From Pseudomonadota bacterium (GTDB taxonomy: Bacteria; Pseudomonadota; Gammaproteobacteria; Burkholderiales; Thiobacillaceae): a stretch of DNA of 64,000 nt. How positions within the stretch are numbered: the stretch's first letter is position 1; each line of letters begins with the position of its first letter. The notes under the pieces are model-generated. The model saw only the letters and a list, made by a program, of their open reading frames with translations. It was not told the origin of the DNA and searched no databases. Where the stretch lies: contig JAKQCX010000011.1 in NCBI GenBank assembly GCA_029558905.1, positions 155,459-219,458 on the forward strand, in the 5' to 3' direction. The position numbers and the translations under genes are program-made. This document shows positions 30,748-39,589 of the stretch, piece by piece.

Positions 30748-31755
30748 TTGGAACGCCTGCAACGCCTGACCTGCTGGACCCGGGAGGTTCTCCGCCAGGG
30801 GCCGCGCGCGCGGCTGGACCGCCTGGAACCCGCTTCGGCAGACGCCAGCTTTCGCCGCTACTTCCGGGCGTTCACGGATCAAGGCCAATACATCGTCATG
30901 GATGCGCCTCCGCGGCAGGAGGACTGCCGCCCCTGGCTGCGTGTCGGCCGCCTGTTCCGGGCCGCCGGCGTGAACACCCCGGAGATCCTGGCGGAAAACC
31001 TGACGGAGGGTTTTCTGCTCATCTCCGATCTGGGAAGCACCACCTATCTCGCCGCCCTGAACACGGACAACGCCGACCGCCTCTACCGCGATGCCAATGC
31101 CGCCCTGATCAAGATCCAGAAGGCCAGCCAGGAAGGGGAACTGCCCCCGTATGACGAGACCCTGCTGCGGCGGGAGCTGGAGCTGTTTCCCGAGTGGTAC
31201 CTGGGGAGGCACCTGGGTGTGCGGTTGGGAGCGGATCAGCGCCAGGTTCTGGAAGACAGCTTCCGCCGCATCCTGGCAAACAACCTGGCACAGCCCCGGG
31301 TGTATGTGCACCGGGACTGGCATTCCCGCAATCTCATGCTCACAGCGGACGACAACCCCGGGGTCATCGACTTCCAGGACGCGGTATACGGCCCCATCAC
31401 CTATGACCTGGTATCGCTCTTCAAGGACGCCTACATCCGCTGGGACGAGGAGCGGGTTCTGGACTGGAGCGTGCGTTACTGGGAAGGTGCCCGCCAGGCC
31501 GGCCTGCCGGTCCAGGCAGACTTTGGCACGTTCTACCGCGATTTCGAATGGATGGGGGTGCAACGCCACATCAAGGTGCTGGGCATCTTCGCGCGCCTCT
31601 ATCACCGCGATGGCAAGGACGCCTATCTGCTGGACATGCCCCGTGTGATGGACTACCTGCGCCGCGTCTGTCAGCGCTACAGCGGCCTGGGAAGCCTGCT
31701 GCGCCTGCTGGACCAGGTCGAGGGCGGGACCGTCACCGCGGGCTATACATTCTGA
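30748..31755 (+). CDS. amgK: N-acetylmuramate/N-acetylglucosamine anomeric kinase AmgK
   Basis: AmgK phosphorylates MurNAc (and GlcNAc) at the anomeric carbon, the entry step of the peptidoglycan recycling route that bypasses de novo UDP-MurNAc synthesis. The 335-residue aminoglycoside-phosphotransferase-fold protein has the Brenner motif VHRDWHSRNLML (His188, Asp190, Asn195) and the metal-binding VIDFQDA that follows. It begins with a TTG codon at 30748; the next ATG lies after the N-lobe, so TTG is almost certainly right. Its stop overlaps the murU start (TGATG), linking the two pathway steps. Confidence 0.95.
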   Translation: MERLQRLTCWTREVLRQGPRARLDRLEPASADASFRRYFRAFTDQGQYIVMDAPPRQEDCRPWLRVGRLFRAAGVNTPEILAENLTEGFLLISDLGSTTYLAALNTDNADRLYRDANAALIKIQKASQEGELPPYDETLLRRELELFPEWYLGRHLGVRLGADQRQVLEDSFRRILANNLAQPRVYVHRDWHSRNLMLTADDNPGVIDFQDAVYGPITYDLVSLFKDAYIRWDEERVLDWSVRYWEGARQAGLPVQADFGTFYRDFEWMGVQRHIKVLGIFARLYHRDGKDAYLLDMPRVMDYLRRVCQRYSGLGSLLRLLDQVEGGTVTAGYTF

Positions 31756-32477
31756 TGCGGCACCCGGCCTCCTTCCCCTGCAGCGCCATGATCCTCGCGG
31801 CCGGCGAGGGCAGGCGCATGCGTCCCCTGACGCGGCACACACCCAAGCCCCTGCTCAGGGTGGGCGGCAAGCCCCTCATCGTCTGGCAGATCGACCGCCT
31901 GCGGGCCGCGGGCTTCAACCGCCTGGTCATCAACCATGCCCACCTGGGCCAGCAGCTGGAAGACGCCCTCGGCGATGGCAGGCATCTGGGCGTGAGCATC
32001 GCCTGGTCGCGGGAGCCGGAGCCCCTGGAGACCGCCGGTGGCATCGCCACCGCTCTATCCCGACTGGACGAAGGCCCGTTCCTGGTGACCAATGGCGATG
32101 TCTTCACGGATTTCGACTACGGTCGCCTGCGGCCGGTGCTGGCGGACATGGCTGTCCACCCGCGGCACATGGCCCACCTGGTGCTGGTGGACAACCCACC
32201 ACACCACCCCCTGGGCGATTTCAGCCTTGACGACGGCCGGGTTTCCCTGCCTCATGCCGTTGACTCACACGCCCTGACCTTCTCGGGCATCGGCTGCTAC
32301 CACCCGGAGCTGTTCGCGGGTATCGCCCCCTTCCACAAGGCGCCTCTGGCCCCCCTGCTGCGAAACGCCATGGAGCGGGGCCAGGTCAGTGGCGAGCATT
32401 TCGGCGGACGCTGGGAAGACGTGGGTACGCCTCAGCGCCTGGCCAACCTGGACAAGGAATTACAACGTGCCGCCTGA
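31755..32477 (+). CDS. murU: N-acetylmuramate alpha-1-phosphate uridylyltransferase MurU
   Basis: MurU makes UDP-MurNAc from MurNAc-1-phosphate and UTP, giving the precursor directly and so bypassing the fosfomycin target MurA. The 240-residue nucleotidyltransferase has MILAAGEGRRMRPLT near the N-terminus, TPKPLLRVGGKPLI, and VTNGDVFTDFD with the metal-binding Asp. The frame is open upstream, but ATG 31755 overlaps the amgK stop as TGATG and gives the family length. It overlaps pepP by 11 bases. Confidence 0.95.
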   Translation: MRHPASFPCSAMILAAGEGRRMRPLTRHTPKPLLRVGGKPLIVWQIDRLRAAGFNRLVINHAHLGQQLEDALGDGRHLGVSIAWSREPEPLETAGGIATALSRLDEGPFLVTNGDVFTDFDYGRLRPVLADMAVHPRHMAHLVLVDNPPHHPLGDFSLDDGRVSLPHAVDSHALTFSGIGCYHPELFAGIAPFHKAPLAPLLRNAMERGQVSGEHFGGRWEDVGTPQRLANLDKELQRAA

Positions 32478-33786
32478 TCCCGTACCGGACATCGCCGTGC
32501 ATCGCGCCCGCCGCCATCGCCTGCTGCAGGATCTGGGGGAAGGGGTATTCATCCTGGCCACGGCACCGGAAGTCATTCGCAACCGGGATGCCCATTACCC
32601 CTACCGCTTCGACAGCCACTTCTATTACCTCACCGCCTTCCCGGAGCCGGAGGCCGTACTGGTGCTCATCGCCGGCAGACGCCCGCGACAGATCCTGTTC
32701 TGCCGGGACAGGAGCCCAGAGCGGGAAATCTGGGACGGCCGCCGCCATGGCCCGAGGGCGGCGAAGGAGGCCTTCGGCTTCGATGCCGCCCACTCCATCC
32801 GCGAGCTGGACAGGCGCATGCCCAGGCTGCTGGAGAACCAGCCCCGCCTGGCCTATGCCTTCGGCAACGATGCGGCCTGGGATGCGCGGGTCCTGGGCTG
32901 GATCAACCAGACGCGTGCACAGGCGCGGACCGGCATCACCGCCCCACCCATCCTCACGCATGCTCACACCCTGGTGGACTCCATGCGTCTCCTGAAGGAC
33001 GAACATGAACTCACACTCATGCAACGCGTCGCCGACGTCTCGGCGCAGGCCCACATGGCCGCCATGCGAGCCTGTCGACCCGGCATGGGGGAATGGGAGA
33101 TCGAAGCGGAACTGCTGCGCGGCTTTCGCCGCCAGGGCTGTCAGGCTCCGGCCTACACCCCCATTGTGGCGGGTGGCGCCAATGCCTGTGTGCTGCACTA
33201 CGTGAACAACGACGCGGTCCTCCGGGATGGAGACCTGCTGCTCATCGACGCTGGCGGGGAATACTACGGCTATGCCGCCGACATCACCCGCTGCTTCCCG
33301 GTGAACGGCCGCTTTTCCGGCCCCCAGAAGACGGTGTATGAAATCGTCCTGGCGGCCCAGCTGGCAGCCATAGACAGCGTCCGCCCCGGCAACGGCTTCG
33401 ACGTCCCTCACGCCGCGGCCCTGCGCGTGCTCACCCAGGGCATGGTGGACCTGAAACTGCTGCGGGGCGAGGTGGACGGGCTCCTGGAAGCCGAGGCCTA
33501 CAAGCGCTTCTACATGCATCGCACCAGTCACTGGCTGGGGCTGGATGTGCACGACGCCGGCAGCTACAAGCAGGACGGGACCTGGCGGGAACTGGTCCCG
33601 GGCATGGCTCTCACCGTGGAGCCGGGCATGTACATCCGCCCGGCGGAAGACGTGCCCCCGGCCCTGCACAACATCGGCATCCGCATCGAGGACGACGTGG
33701 TGGTCACCCCCCAGGACCACCGGGTGCTTACCGACGCCGCCCCCAAAACGATAGGGGCCATAGAGGAGTTCATGCGTGCCCGCTGA
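32467..33786 (+). CDS. pepP: Xaa-Pro aminopeptidase P
   Basis: PepP removes N-terminal residues preceding proline and needs two Mn2+ ions. The 439-residue length equals the E. coli enzyme. After the N-terminal creatinase-like domain (HYPYRFDSHFYYLT), the metal site is formed by DAGGEYYGYAADITR (two Asp), HWLGLDVHD (His), VEPGMY (Glu) and RIEDDVVV (Glu). I chose the GTG at 32467 (NYN-VPPDP), inside the murU end; no in-frame ATG gives the right length. pepP beside ubiH-type genes is a common proteobacterial arrangement. Confidence 0.94.
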   Translation: MPPDPVPDIAVHRARRHRLLQDLGEGVFILATAPEVIRNRDAHYPYRFDSHFYYLTAFPEPEAVLVLIAGRRPRQILFCRDRSPEREIWDGRRHGPRAAKEAFGFDAAHSIRELDRRMPRLLENQPRLAYAFGNDAAWDARVLGWINQTRAQARTGITAPPILTHAHTLVDSMRLLKDEHELTLMQRVADVSAQAHMAAMRACRPGMGEWEIEAELLRGFRRQGCQAPAYTPIVAGGANACVLHYVNNDAVLRDGDLLLIDAGGEYYGYAADITRCFPVNGRFSGPQKTVYEIVLAAQLAAIDSVRPGNGFDVPHAAALRVLTQGMVDLKLLRGEVDGLLEAEAYKRFYMHRTSHWLGLDVHDAGSYKQDGTWRELVPGMALTVEPGMYIRPAEDVPPALHNIGIRIEDDVVVTPQDHRVLTDAAPKTIGAIEEFMRAR

Positions 33787-34957
33787 ACAGGTCTGCGCCC
33801 CTGCGTCCGGCCATGTGGATGTGGCCATCGTCGGCGCCGGCCCTGTGGGGGCGGCCCTGGCTTGCGGTCTGCAGGATCTTGGCCTGGAGGCGGTGGTGCT
33901 GGAGGCCCGTGTCCGTCTGGAAGGCCCGGATCCCCGGGCCATCGCCCTGTCCGAAGGCAGCCGTCTCATCCTCCAGCGTCTGGGGGTATGGGATGAACTG
34001 GGCCCACACGCCACCCCCATCGAGAGCATACACGTCTCCCAACGGGGCAGTTTCGGTCGCGCCGAGCTGACAGCACGGGACATGGCCGTACCGGCCCTGG
34101 GCTATGTGGCGCAGTACGGCGACCTGCACGGCAGTCTGGTCCGGCGCATGCGCGCATGTGACGCCCGGGTGCTCACCGGCGCCCGGGTCATGGCCGCCGG
34201 GGCCACCACTGCCTATGGCATGGTCCGGTTCCTGCGGGAGGGGAAAGAAGAACTGCTCACCGCCAGGCTGGTGGTGCTCTCGGAAGGGGGCAAGGGCCTG
34301 CCGGCGGCGCAGCGCCAGGACAAGGACTATGGCCAGGCCGCGCTGGTCTGTACCGTGACCACCTCCCGGCCGCACGACCACAAGGCCTACGAACGCTTTA
34401 CCCCGGAGGGCCCCATCGCCCTGTTGCCCCTGGGGGGGGCCTATGCCCTCATCTGGACCACACCGGCGCAGCAAGTGGAGGCCCGTCTGGCCCTGGATGA
34501 CAGGGAATTCCTGCAGCAACTGCAGGCCGCCTTCGGGGATCGCCAGGGACGCTTTCTGCGCGCCGGTCCACGCGCCGCGTTTCCTCTCCGGCTCAGCCTG
34601 ACCCATGCCCGCCACAGCCCTCGTCTGCTACGCATCGGCAACGCCGCCCATGTGCTGCACCCAGTGGCGGGCCAGGGCTTCAATCTGGGTCTGCGCGATG
34701 CCTGGAGGCTGGCCGAAGCCCTGGCTGACCTGCCCCGGGAACGCCTGGGCATGGTGGATATGCGGGAATACGACCACCGGCGCCGGGCCGACATCCTCGG
34801 TGGCAGCATCATGACCGACCTGCTGGTGACCGGCTTCAGCAACGACTGGCCCATCCTGCGACAGTTTCGGGGCCTGGCCCTGGCGGCCCTGGACCTGGCA
34901 TCGCCCCTGAAGACCCTGTTCACCCGCAAGATGATGTTCGGGGCCAGGACATGGTAA
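33776..34957 (+). CDS. ubiH: UbiH/UbiF-family FAD-dependent hydroxylase (ubiquinone biosynthesis)
   Basis: A 393-residue aromatic hydroxylase of the UbiH/COQ6 family that adds a hydroxyl group to the ubiquinone ring. FAD-binding features are the N-terminal VAIVGAGPVGAALA (GxGxxG) and the late IGNAAHVLHPVAGQGFNLGLRD motif. The start is GTG at 33776, 11 bases inside the 3' end of pepP; the same 11-base overlap joins murU and pepP. Which ring position it modifies cannot be told from sequence alone; position C6 (UbiH) is the usual assignment for the gene after pepP. Confidence 0.88.
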   Translation: MPAEQVCAPASGHVDVAIVGAGPVGAALACGLQDLGLEAVVLEARVRLEGPDPRAIALSEGSRLILQRLGVWDELGPHATPIESIHVSQRGSFGRAELTARDMAVPALGYVAQYGDLHGSLVRRMRACDARVLTGARVMAAGATTAYGMVRFLREGKEELLTARLVVLSEGGKGLPAAQRQDKDYGQAALVCTVTTSRPHDHKAYERFTPEGPIALLPLGGAYALIWTTPAQQVEARLALDDREFLQQLQAAFGDRQGRFLRAGPRAAFPLRLSLTHARHSPRLLRIGNAAHVLHPVAGQGFNLGLRDAWRLAEALADLPRERLGMVDMREYDHRRRADILGGSIMTDLLVTGFSNDWPILRQFRGLALAALDLASPLKTLFTRKMMFGARTW

Positions 34958-36129
34958 GCCTGAGACCGTCACGGGCGGATATCGCCGTGCTGGGGGGAGG
35001 CCTCAATGGCGCTGCCCTGGTGTCCGCCCTGCGCCACAGTCCCTACAGCGTGGTCCTGGTGGAACCGCGCCCGCCCCAGCCGCCACGGGAGGCCTGGGAT
35101 AGCCGCCTCTTCGCCTTCAGCCCCGGCAATGTGGCCTGGCTCCGTTCGCTGCAGGCCTGGGAGACTTCGGACCCGGACGGAGTTCGATGCCAGGCCGTGC
35201 AGCGCATGCGCATCCACGGGGATGGCGACGGTTGCCTAGACTTCGACGCCCTGGACGCGGGCCTGCCGGAACTGGCCTGGATCGCGGAAAACGGTCGCCT
35301 GCAAGCGTGTCTGTGGCGATCCTGGCGGAACAGCCCCAACGTGCGCGTCATCTCCACCATGGCCAGCCACGTGATCTGGGGCGGCAGCGAGTCCGGTGGC
35401 CACCATCTGCACCTCATCAATGGTTCCAGCCTGCATGCCCGCCTGCTGGTGGCGGCCGACGGTGCCGATTCCTGGTTGCGCCAACAGGCTGGCATCGACC
35501 TCGATGTGGAGGACTACCGGCACATCGGCGTGGTGGCCAATTTCGCCACGGAGCGCCCACACCGGGGGACCGCCTTCCAGTGGTTTCGCCCGGATGGCGT
35601 GCTGGCCTGGCTGCCCCTGCCAGGCAACCGCATCAGCATGGTCTGGTCCACACCGCCGGAGCACGCCGCCGAACTCCGGGCGCTGTCCCCGGAAAGACTG
35701 GCGGAGAAGGTCGCCGCCGCCGGCGATCAATTGCTGGGCCGGTTTACCTGCATCACCCCCGCCGCCGGCTTTCCCCTCAAGCGCCGCCGCGCCCGGGAGT
35801 GGGTGCGACCCGGCCTGGTGCTGCTGGGGGACGCGGCGCACACCGTACACCCCCTGGCGGGACAGGGCGTGAACCTGGGTTTCCGGGATTCCCGACTGCT
35901 AACCAGTCTGCTGGCGGAAGGCGGGGACCCGGGGGAGATCGGCCGCCTTACCGCCTACGCCGCCCGGCGGAGGGAAGACGTAGCCTCCATGCAACTCGTC
36001 ACCGGTGGCCTGAAGAAACTTTTTGCCTGCCCCGATGGCCTCAGCCTCGCCCTGCGCAATCTGGGCATGAACCTGACCAATCACCTCACCCCCCTCAACC
36101 AGGCCCTGATCCGGCATGCCATCCTTTGA
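34951..36129 (+). CDS. Second UbiH/UbiI/UbiF-family FAD-dependent hydroxylase
   Basis: A 392-residue paralogue of the preceding gene with GGGLNGAALVSAL at the N-terminus and LLGDAAHTVHPLAGQGVNLGFRD near residue 290. The pair is like ubiH-ubiI in gammaproteobacteria, one enzyme per ring position or one of broader regioselectivity (as described for UbiL and UbiM types). It overlaps the previous gene by 7 bases, so it is probably translated together with it. dsbC follows after 18 bases. Confidence 0.85.
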   Translation: MVSLRPSRADIAVLGGGLNGAALVSALRHSPYSVVLVEPRPPQPPREAWDSRLFAFSPGNVAWLRSLQAWETSDPDGVRCQAVQRMRIHGDGDGCLDFDALDAGLPELAWIAENGRLQACLWRSWRNSPNVRVISTMASHVIWGGSESGGHHLHLINGSSLHARLLVAADGADSWLRQQAGIDLDVEDYRHIGVVANFATERPHRGTAFQWFRPDGVLAWLPLPGNRISMVWSTPPEHAAELRALSPERLAEKVAAAGDQLLGRFTCITPAAGFPLKRRRAREWVRPGLVLLGDAAHTVHPLAGQGVNLGFRDSRLLTSLLAEGGDPGEIGRLTAYAARRREDVASMQLVTGGLKKLFACPDGLSLALRNLGMNLTNHLTPLNQALIRHAIL

Positions 36130-36147
36130 CTCCCATCGAGACCCCCT

Positions 36148-36876
36148 ATGAAACATCACCTCTCCGTCACCACCCTCTTTGCCCTGCTGAGCCTGAGCCT
36201 GAGTGCCTGCCAGGCGGGCGACGCGGAAATCCGCCAGGCCGTGCAGAACCTGGCCCCCGGCACGCAGATCACGCAGATCGGCAAGACCGGCATGAACGGC
36301 ATCATGGAAGTCACCCTGGACGGTGACCAGGGCCCCATGGTGGTCTACGCGGACGAAAAGGGACAGTACATCCTGGTGGGTGACCTGCTGGATGTGAAAA
36401 ACAAGCGCAACCTGACCCGGGAACGCATGGGCAAGCTCACCGCCGTGAAGTGGAGCAGCCTGCCCCTGCAGGACAGCATCCGTCTGGTGCGTGGTAACGG
36501 CCAGCGCAAGCTGGCGGTGTTCTCGGACCCGGACTGCCCCTACTGCAAAAAGGCGGAGGTGGAGTTCGCCAAGCTGGACAACGTCACCGTGCATGTGTTT
36601 CTCTATCCCCTGCCCACCCACCCGGACGCGGAACGCAAAGCGAAGCTGGTATGGTGCAGCAAGGACCGCGGGCAGGCCTGGCTGGACCTCATGCTCAAGA
36701 ACCAGGTGCCCGCCGGCAAGGCCGACTGCGATACCCCGGTGGAGAGAAACCTGGCCCTGGGCACCCGTCTGCGGATCGAGGGCACCCCCGCCATGATCCT
36801 GGCCAACGGCCAGCGCGTCCCCGGCTACGTACCCGCCGAGCGTCTGGAAGCCATGCTGAACGCGGCCGCCCAGTAG
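36148..36876 (+). CDS. dsbC: Thiol:disulfide interchange protein DsbC
   Basis: DsbC is a dimeric periplasmic disulfide isomerase kept reduced by DsbD. The 242-residue protein has an N-terminal dimerisation domain and a thioredoxin domain with the active site Cys130-Pro-Tyr-Cys133 and the cis-Pro loop GTPAM. A second cysteine pair is also present (WCSKD and ADCDTP), as in E. coli. Its signal sequence ends in LSLSAC, a fair lipobox with Cys21, so it might be lipid-anchored; a cleavage at SAC-QAG by ordinary signal peptidase is also possible. Confidence 0.94.
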   Translation: MKHHLSVTTLFALLSLSLSACQAGDAEIRQAVQNLAPGTQITQIGKTGMNGIMEVTLDGDQGPMVVYADEKGQYILVGDLLDVKNKRNLTRERMGKLTAVKWSSLPLQDSIRLVRGNGQRKLAVFSDPDCPYCKKAEVEFAKLDNVTVHVFLYPLPTHPDAERKAKLVWCSKDRGQAWLDLMLKNQVPAGKADCDTPVERNLALGTRLRIEGTPAMILANGQRVPGYVPAERLEAMLNAAAQ

Positions 36877-36923
36877 AGGTCCTCGCGGGAGGCAGGCCCG
36901 CCACCCGGTGCGCAGGCATCATC

Positions 36924-37679
36924 ATGGCGAACGCGTGGGGCTTGCCACATCGGCTCCTGATCCACGGTCTGGCCTGGTCCCTGGCCGTCCATCTGGCCCT
37001 GCTGGGCCTGGTGCAGTCCCGCCCCCCCGCGCCACTGCCCCGTACCCTGGTCATCCAGGCCAGGCTGGGCAAGGACGTGACGCCTCCGGTCCCGGAATCC
37101 CCAGCCGAAGCTCCACCCGAGGTCAGCGCTACTCCATCGCCACCCGGACCCCCCCCTCTTCAGCCGACCCCGACGCCGGACAAGACGGCCGAGCCCAGGC
37201 CCGTGCAGGTGACGGACTCCACCCCTCCCCTCCCGGCTCCCTTGGCGTCTCACGCGCCCAATCCGGATGCACCCGCAACGCCGGCGCCCCCCGTCCAGCC
37301 CACGGCAGTCCAGGTCCCCGGTCCCGCGGCTCCTACGCCGGACAGCGGGACTGCGTCTCTCCTGCCGAGCCTGCCCATCGATACCACCTGGTATGTGGCA
37401 CGCCAGGTCGACCAGCACCCCCGGGCCATAGGCGAGATCACGCCCGAATATCCGGAGGCCGCGCGCCTACGCGGCCAGGAAGGCAGCTTGAAACTGATGC
37501 TGAAGATCGATGATCTGGGGCGGGTGCGGGAGGTGGAAGTAGTGGAGGCCACCCATCCTGGGGTATTCGATGCGGCGGCCCTGCAGGCCTTCCGCGCGGG
37601 ACGCTTCCATCCCGCCCTGAAGGACGGGCGGCCGGTACGCTACCAGGCCACCATACGCGTGGAATTCAAGCTGGAGTAA
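36924..37679 (+). CDS. TonB-family energy transducer
   Basis: A 251-residue TonB-like protein. It has an N-terminal transmembrane anchor (about residues 12-31), a long proline-rich spacer (about residues 32-150) able to span the periplasm, and a C-terminal TonB domain with YPEAARLRGQEGSLKLMLKI, DAAALQAFRAGRFHPALKDGRPV and a final beta strand. No exbB/exbD genes are adjacent, so it must use an unlinked proton-channel complex or a TolQR-like one. It is the last gene of the amgK-to-tonB direction and is convergent with mltA. Confidence 0.88.
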   Translation: MANAWGLPHRLLIHGLAWSLAVHLALLGLVQSRPPAPLPRTLVIQARLGKDVTPPVPESPAEAPPEVSATPSPPGPPPLQPTPTPDKTAEPRPVQVTDSTPPLPAPLASHAPNPDAPATPAPPVQPTAVQVPGPAAPTPDSGTASLLPSLPIDTTWYVARQVDQHPRAIGEITPEYPEAARLRGQEGSLKLMLKIDDLGRVREVEVVEATHPGVFDAAALQAFRAGRFHPALKDGRPVRYQATIRVEFKLE

Positions 37680-37687
37680 ACCTGGAA

Positions 37688-37699
37688 CCCGGGCCCGGG
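37688..37699. terminator. GC palindrome between convergent tonB-type and mltA genes
   Basis: CCCGGGCCCGGG is a perfect 12-base palindrome filling most of the 21-base gap between convergent stops. It has no loop or T tract, so termination is only a possibility. Confidence 0.2.
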
Positions 37700-37700
37700 G

Positions 37701-39008
37701 TCATCTGGACCCGGCCTTCTCCGCACCGCCGTTCGGACCGTTGACCGGGTAGCCGCGGGGCAGCAGCACCCACATGCGTCCCTTCTGCTTCATGGCACCG
37801 GCCTGCTTGCCGGCCTCATCGCCAAAGCCCCAGAAAAAATCGGCACGCACGTTACCGCGGATGGCACCCCCCGTGTCCTGGGCCAGCATCAAGCGGTTCA
37901 GAACCTGACTGGAATTGGGGCGGGTCGTGGCCAGCCAGACCGGCGCGCCCAGGGGGATGGCCCGCGGGTCCACGGCGATGCTGCGCTCCGGCGTGAGGGG
38001 CACGCCCAGGGCCCCGAGGGGGCCGTCGGCGGCATTGTTGAGTTCCCGGAAGAACACATAGCTGGGATTGCCATTGAGCAGGGCTGGCAGGCGCTCCGGA
38101 TGACGTTGCGCCCAATCCTTGATGCCCTGCATGGAGGCCTTGTCCAGGGTCAGCTCGCCATTGTCCACCAGCCACTTGCCGATGGAGCGGTAAGGATGGC
38201 CGTTCTGGTCGGCATAGCCCACCCGCATCACCTGGCCGTTGTCCAGCTGGACGCGGCCCGAACCCTGGATCTGCAGGAAGAACAGCTCCACCGGGTCATC
38301 CACCCAAACCAGTTCTCGACCACGCGTGGGCGCGGCCCCGGCCTCGATCTCCTCACGGCTCCAGTAGGGTACCACCCTGTTGCCCTGGAGCCGGCCACGC
38401 AGACGCAATCCCCTGAGTTCGGGATAGAGGGCGGCAAGGTCCACCACCAGCAGATCGCCTGGGGCGGCATAGACCGGATAGCGGTACTTGCCACCGGACT
38501 GGCGACTGCCCCGCAGCAGGGGCTCGTAATACCCCGTCACCAGACCCTCTGGCGAGCCGTCGGCCTGGAGGGATTGCCAGGGCTGGAAGGACTGCTCGAA
38601 GAAGTTGCGCGCCGTTTCCGGGTCGGGCTGGGTCGGCAGAGCCAGAGCGGCCTGACAGACCCCCATCCAGGCCGGGTTGGCACGCAGGCCCGCGCAGCTT
38701 TGCAGCAGGGCCGGCCAAGCCGCGGCCAGGTCATCCTCGCGCCAGCCCGGCAGTTGCTCCCATACCGCGGGCTTGAGCCAGGTCAGGGGTACCGCCCCGG
38801 GTTTCACGCCTTCCTGGGCGGGCATGGCGCTGCCGGCGGGCGAAGACACCTGTGCAGGTTTCTCGAAGACGGGCTCGGGCCGGGTGGGCAGTTCGGCCGC
38901 CGGTGGCCGCCGGATGGAGGGGGACGGTCCGCCCATCGTGCCGCAGCCCGCCAGCAGGACCAGGCCGACCATCGGGGCCACCAGCACCAATAAAAACGAC
39001 TTGGACAT
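37701..39008 (-). CDS. mltA: Membrane-bound lytic murein transglycosylase A (MltA)
   Basis: MltA cleaves the MurNAc-GlcNAc bond to give 1,6-anhydromuropeptides, feeding cell-wall turnover. The 435-residue protein starts at ATG 39008 with a lipoprotein signal and lipobox LLAGC (Cys22). The MltA domain includes GYYEPLLRGS and the C-terminal 3D domain with AQDTGGAIRG and RADFFWGFGDEAG, which carry the catalytic Asp region. It follows apaG by 7 bases, an order seen in other proteobacteria. Its product feeds the same recycling chemistry that amgK-murU complete. Confidence 0.95.
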   Translation of the reverse strand: MSKSFLLVLVAPMVGLVLLAGCGTMGGPSPSIRRPPAAELPTRPEPVFEKPAQVSSPAGSAMPAQEGVKPGAVPLTWLKPAVWEQLPGWREDDLAAAWPALLQSCAGLRANPAWMGVCQAALALPTQPDPETARNFFEQSFQPWQSLQADGSPEGLVTGYYEPLLRGSRQSGGKYRYPVYAAPGDLLVVDLAALYPELRGLRLRGRLQGNRVVPYWSREEIEAGAAPTRGRELVWVDDPVELFFLQIQGSGRVQLDNGQVMRVGYADQNGHPYRSIGKWLVDNGELTLDKASMQGIKDWAQRHPERLPALLNGNPSYVFFRELNNAADGPLGALGVPLTPERSIAVDPRAIPLGAPVWLATTRPNSSQVLNRLMLAQDTGGAIRGNVRADFFWGFGDEAGKQAGAMKQKGRMWVLLPRGYPVNGPNGGAEKAGSR

Positions 39009-39015
39009 GAAACGC

Positions 39016-39399
39016 CTAATGCAGGATACGCGGCATGGACAAAACGAACTCCGGAACCACCGCGTCGAACGGGCTGCCATCCTCGGCCACCATCTGGTAG
39101 GTGCCGCGCATGACGCCTACCGGCGTGGAGATGGCGGTGCCGCTGGTGTACTCGAAGGATTCCCCGGGGCGCAGGAAAGGCTGCTCACCCACCACCCCCA
39201 GACCGCGCACTTCCTGCAGCCTGGCGTGCGCATCGCTGATGAGCCAGTGGCGGGAGATCAGCTGGGCGGCGATCTGACCCGTATTGGCGATGTGGATGGT
39301 GTAGGAAAACACATAGCGCCCCGCCGCTTCATCCGACTGCTCGGGTACGAAGGTGGCCCGCGCGGTCACGGTGATGTGGTACTTCCTGCTTTCTGCCAT
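39016..39399 (-). CDS. apaG: ApaG (Co2+/Mg2+ efflux-associated protein)
   Basis: A 127-residue single-domain immunoglobulin-like fold protein of the ApaG family, linked to divalent cation tolerance; the biochemical role is not settled. Family motifs FSYTIHIANTGQIAAQLISRHW, VGEQPFLRPGESFEYTSG and MRGTYQMV cover most of the protein. The ATG at 39399 gives the standard length; the frame is open further upstream without family similarity. It is divergent from rpe, 190 bases away, and upstream of mltA. Confidence 0.96.
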   Translation of the reverse strand: MAESRKYHITVTARATFVPEQSDEAAGRYVFSYTIHIANTGQIAAQLISRHWLISDAHARLQEVRGLGVVGEQPFLRPGESFEYTSGTAISTPVGVMRGTYQMVAEDGSPFDAVVPEFVLSMPRILH

Positions 39400-39589
39400 G
39401 GAGTTCGTCGGAAATATCGGAGTCGGGGAGCGGAGTTGGGGAGCGGCCTCGCATGCGCCGAAGCGCCGGACAGGCCACCGTTGATTGCACACGAATCCCA
39501 CATTGCTGTCCAGCCCGGGCAAGGTCATGCCTGTATTCCTGTGGCCGGCACGGTTAAGATTCATGTTTTGTTCATTGCCGGGAATCAGC

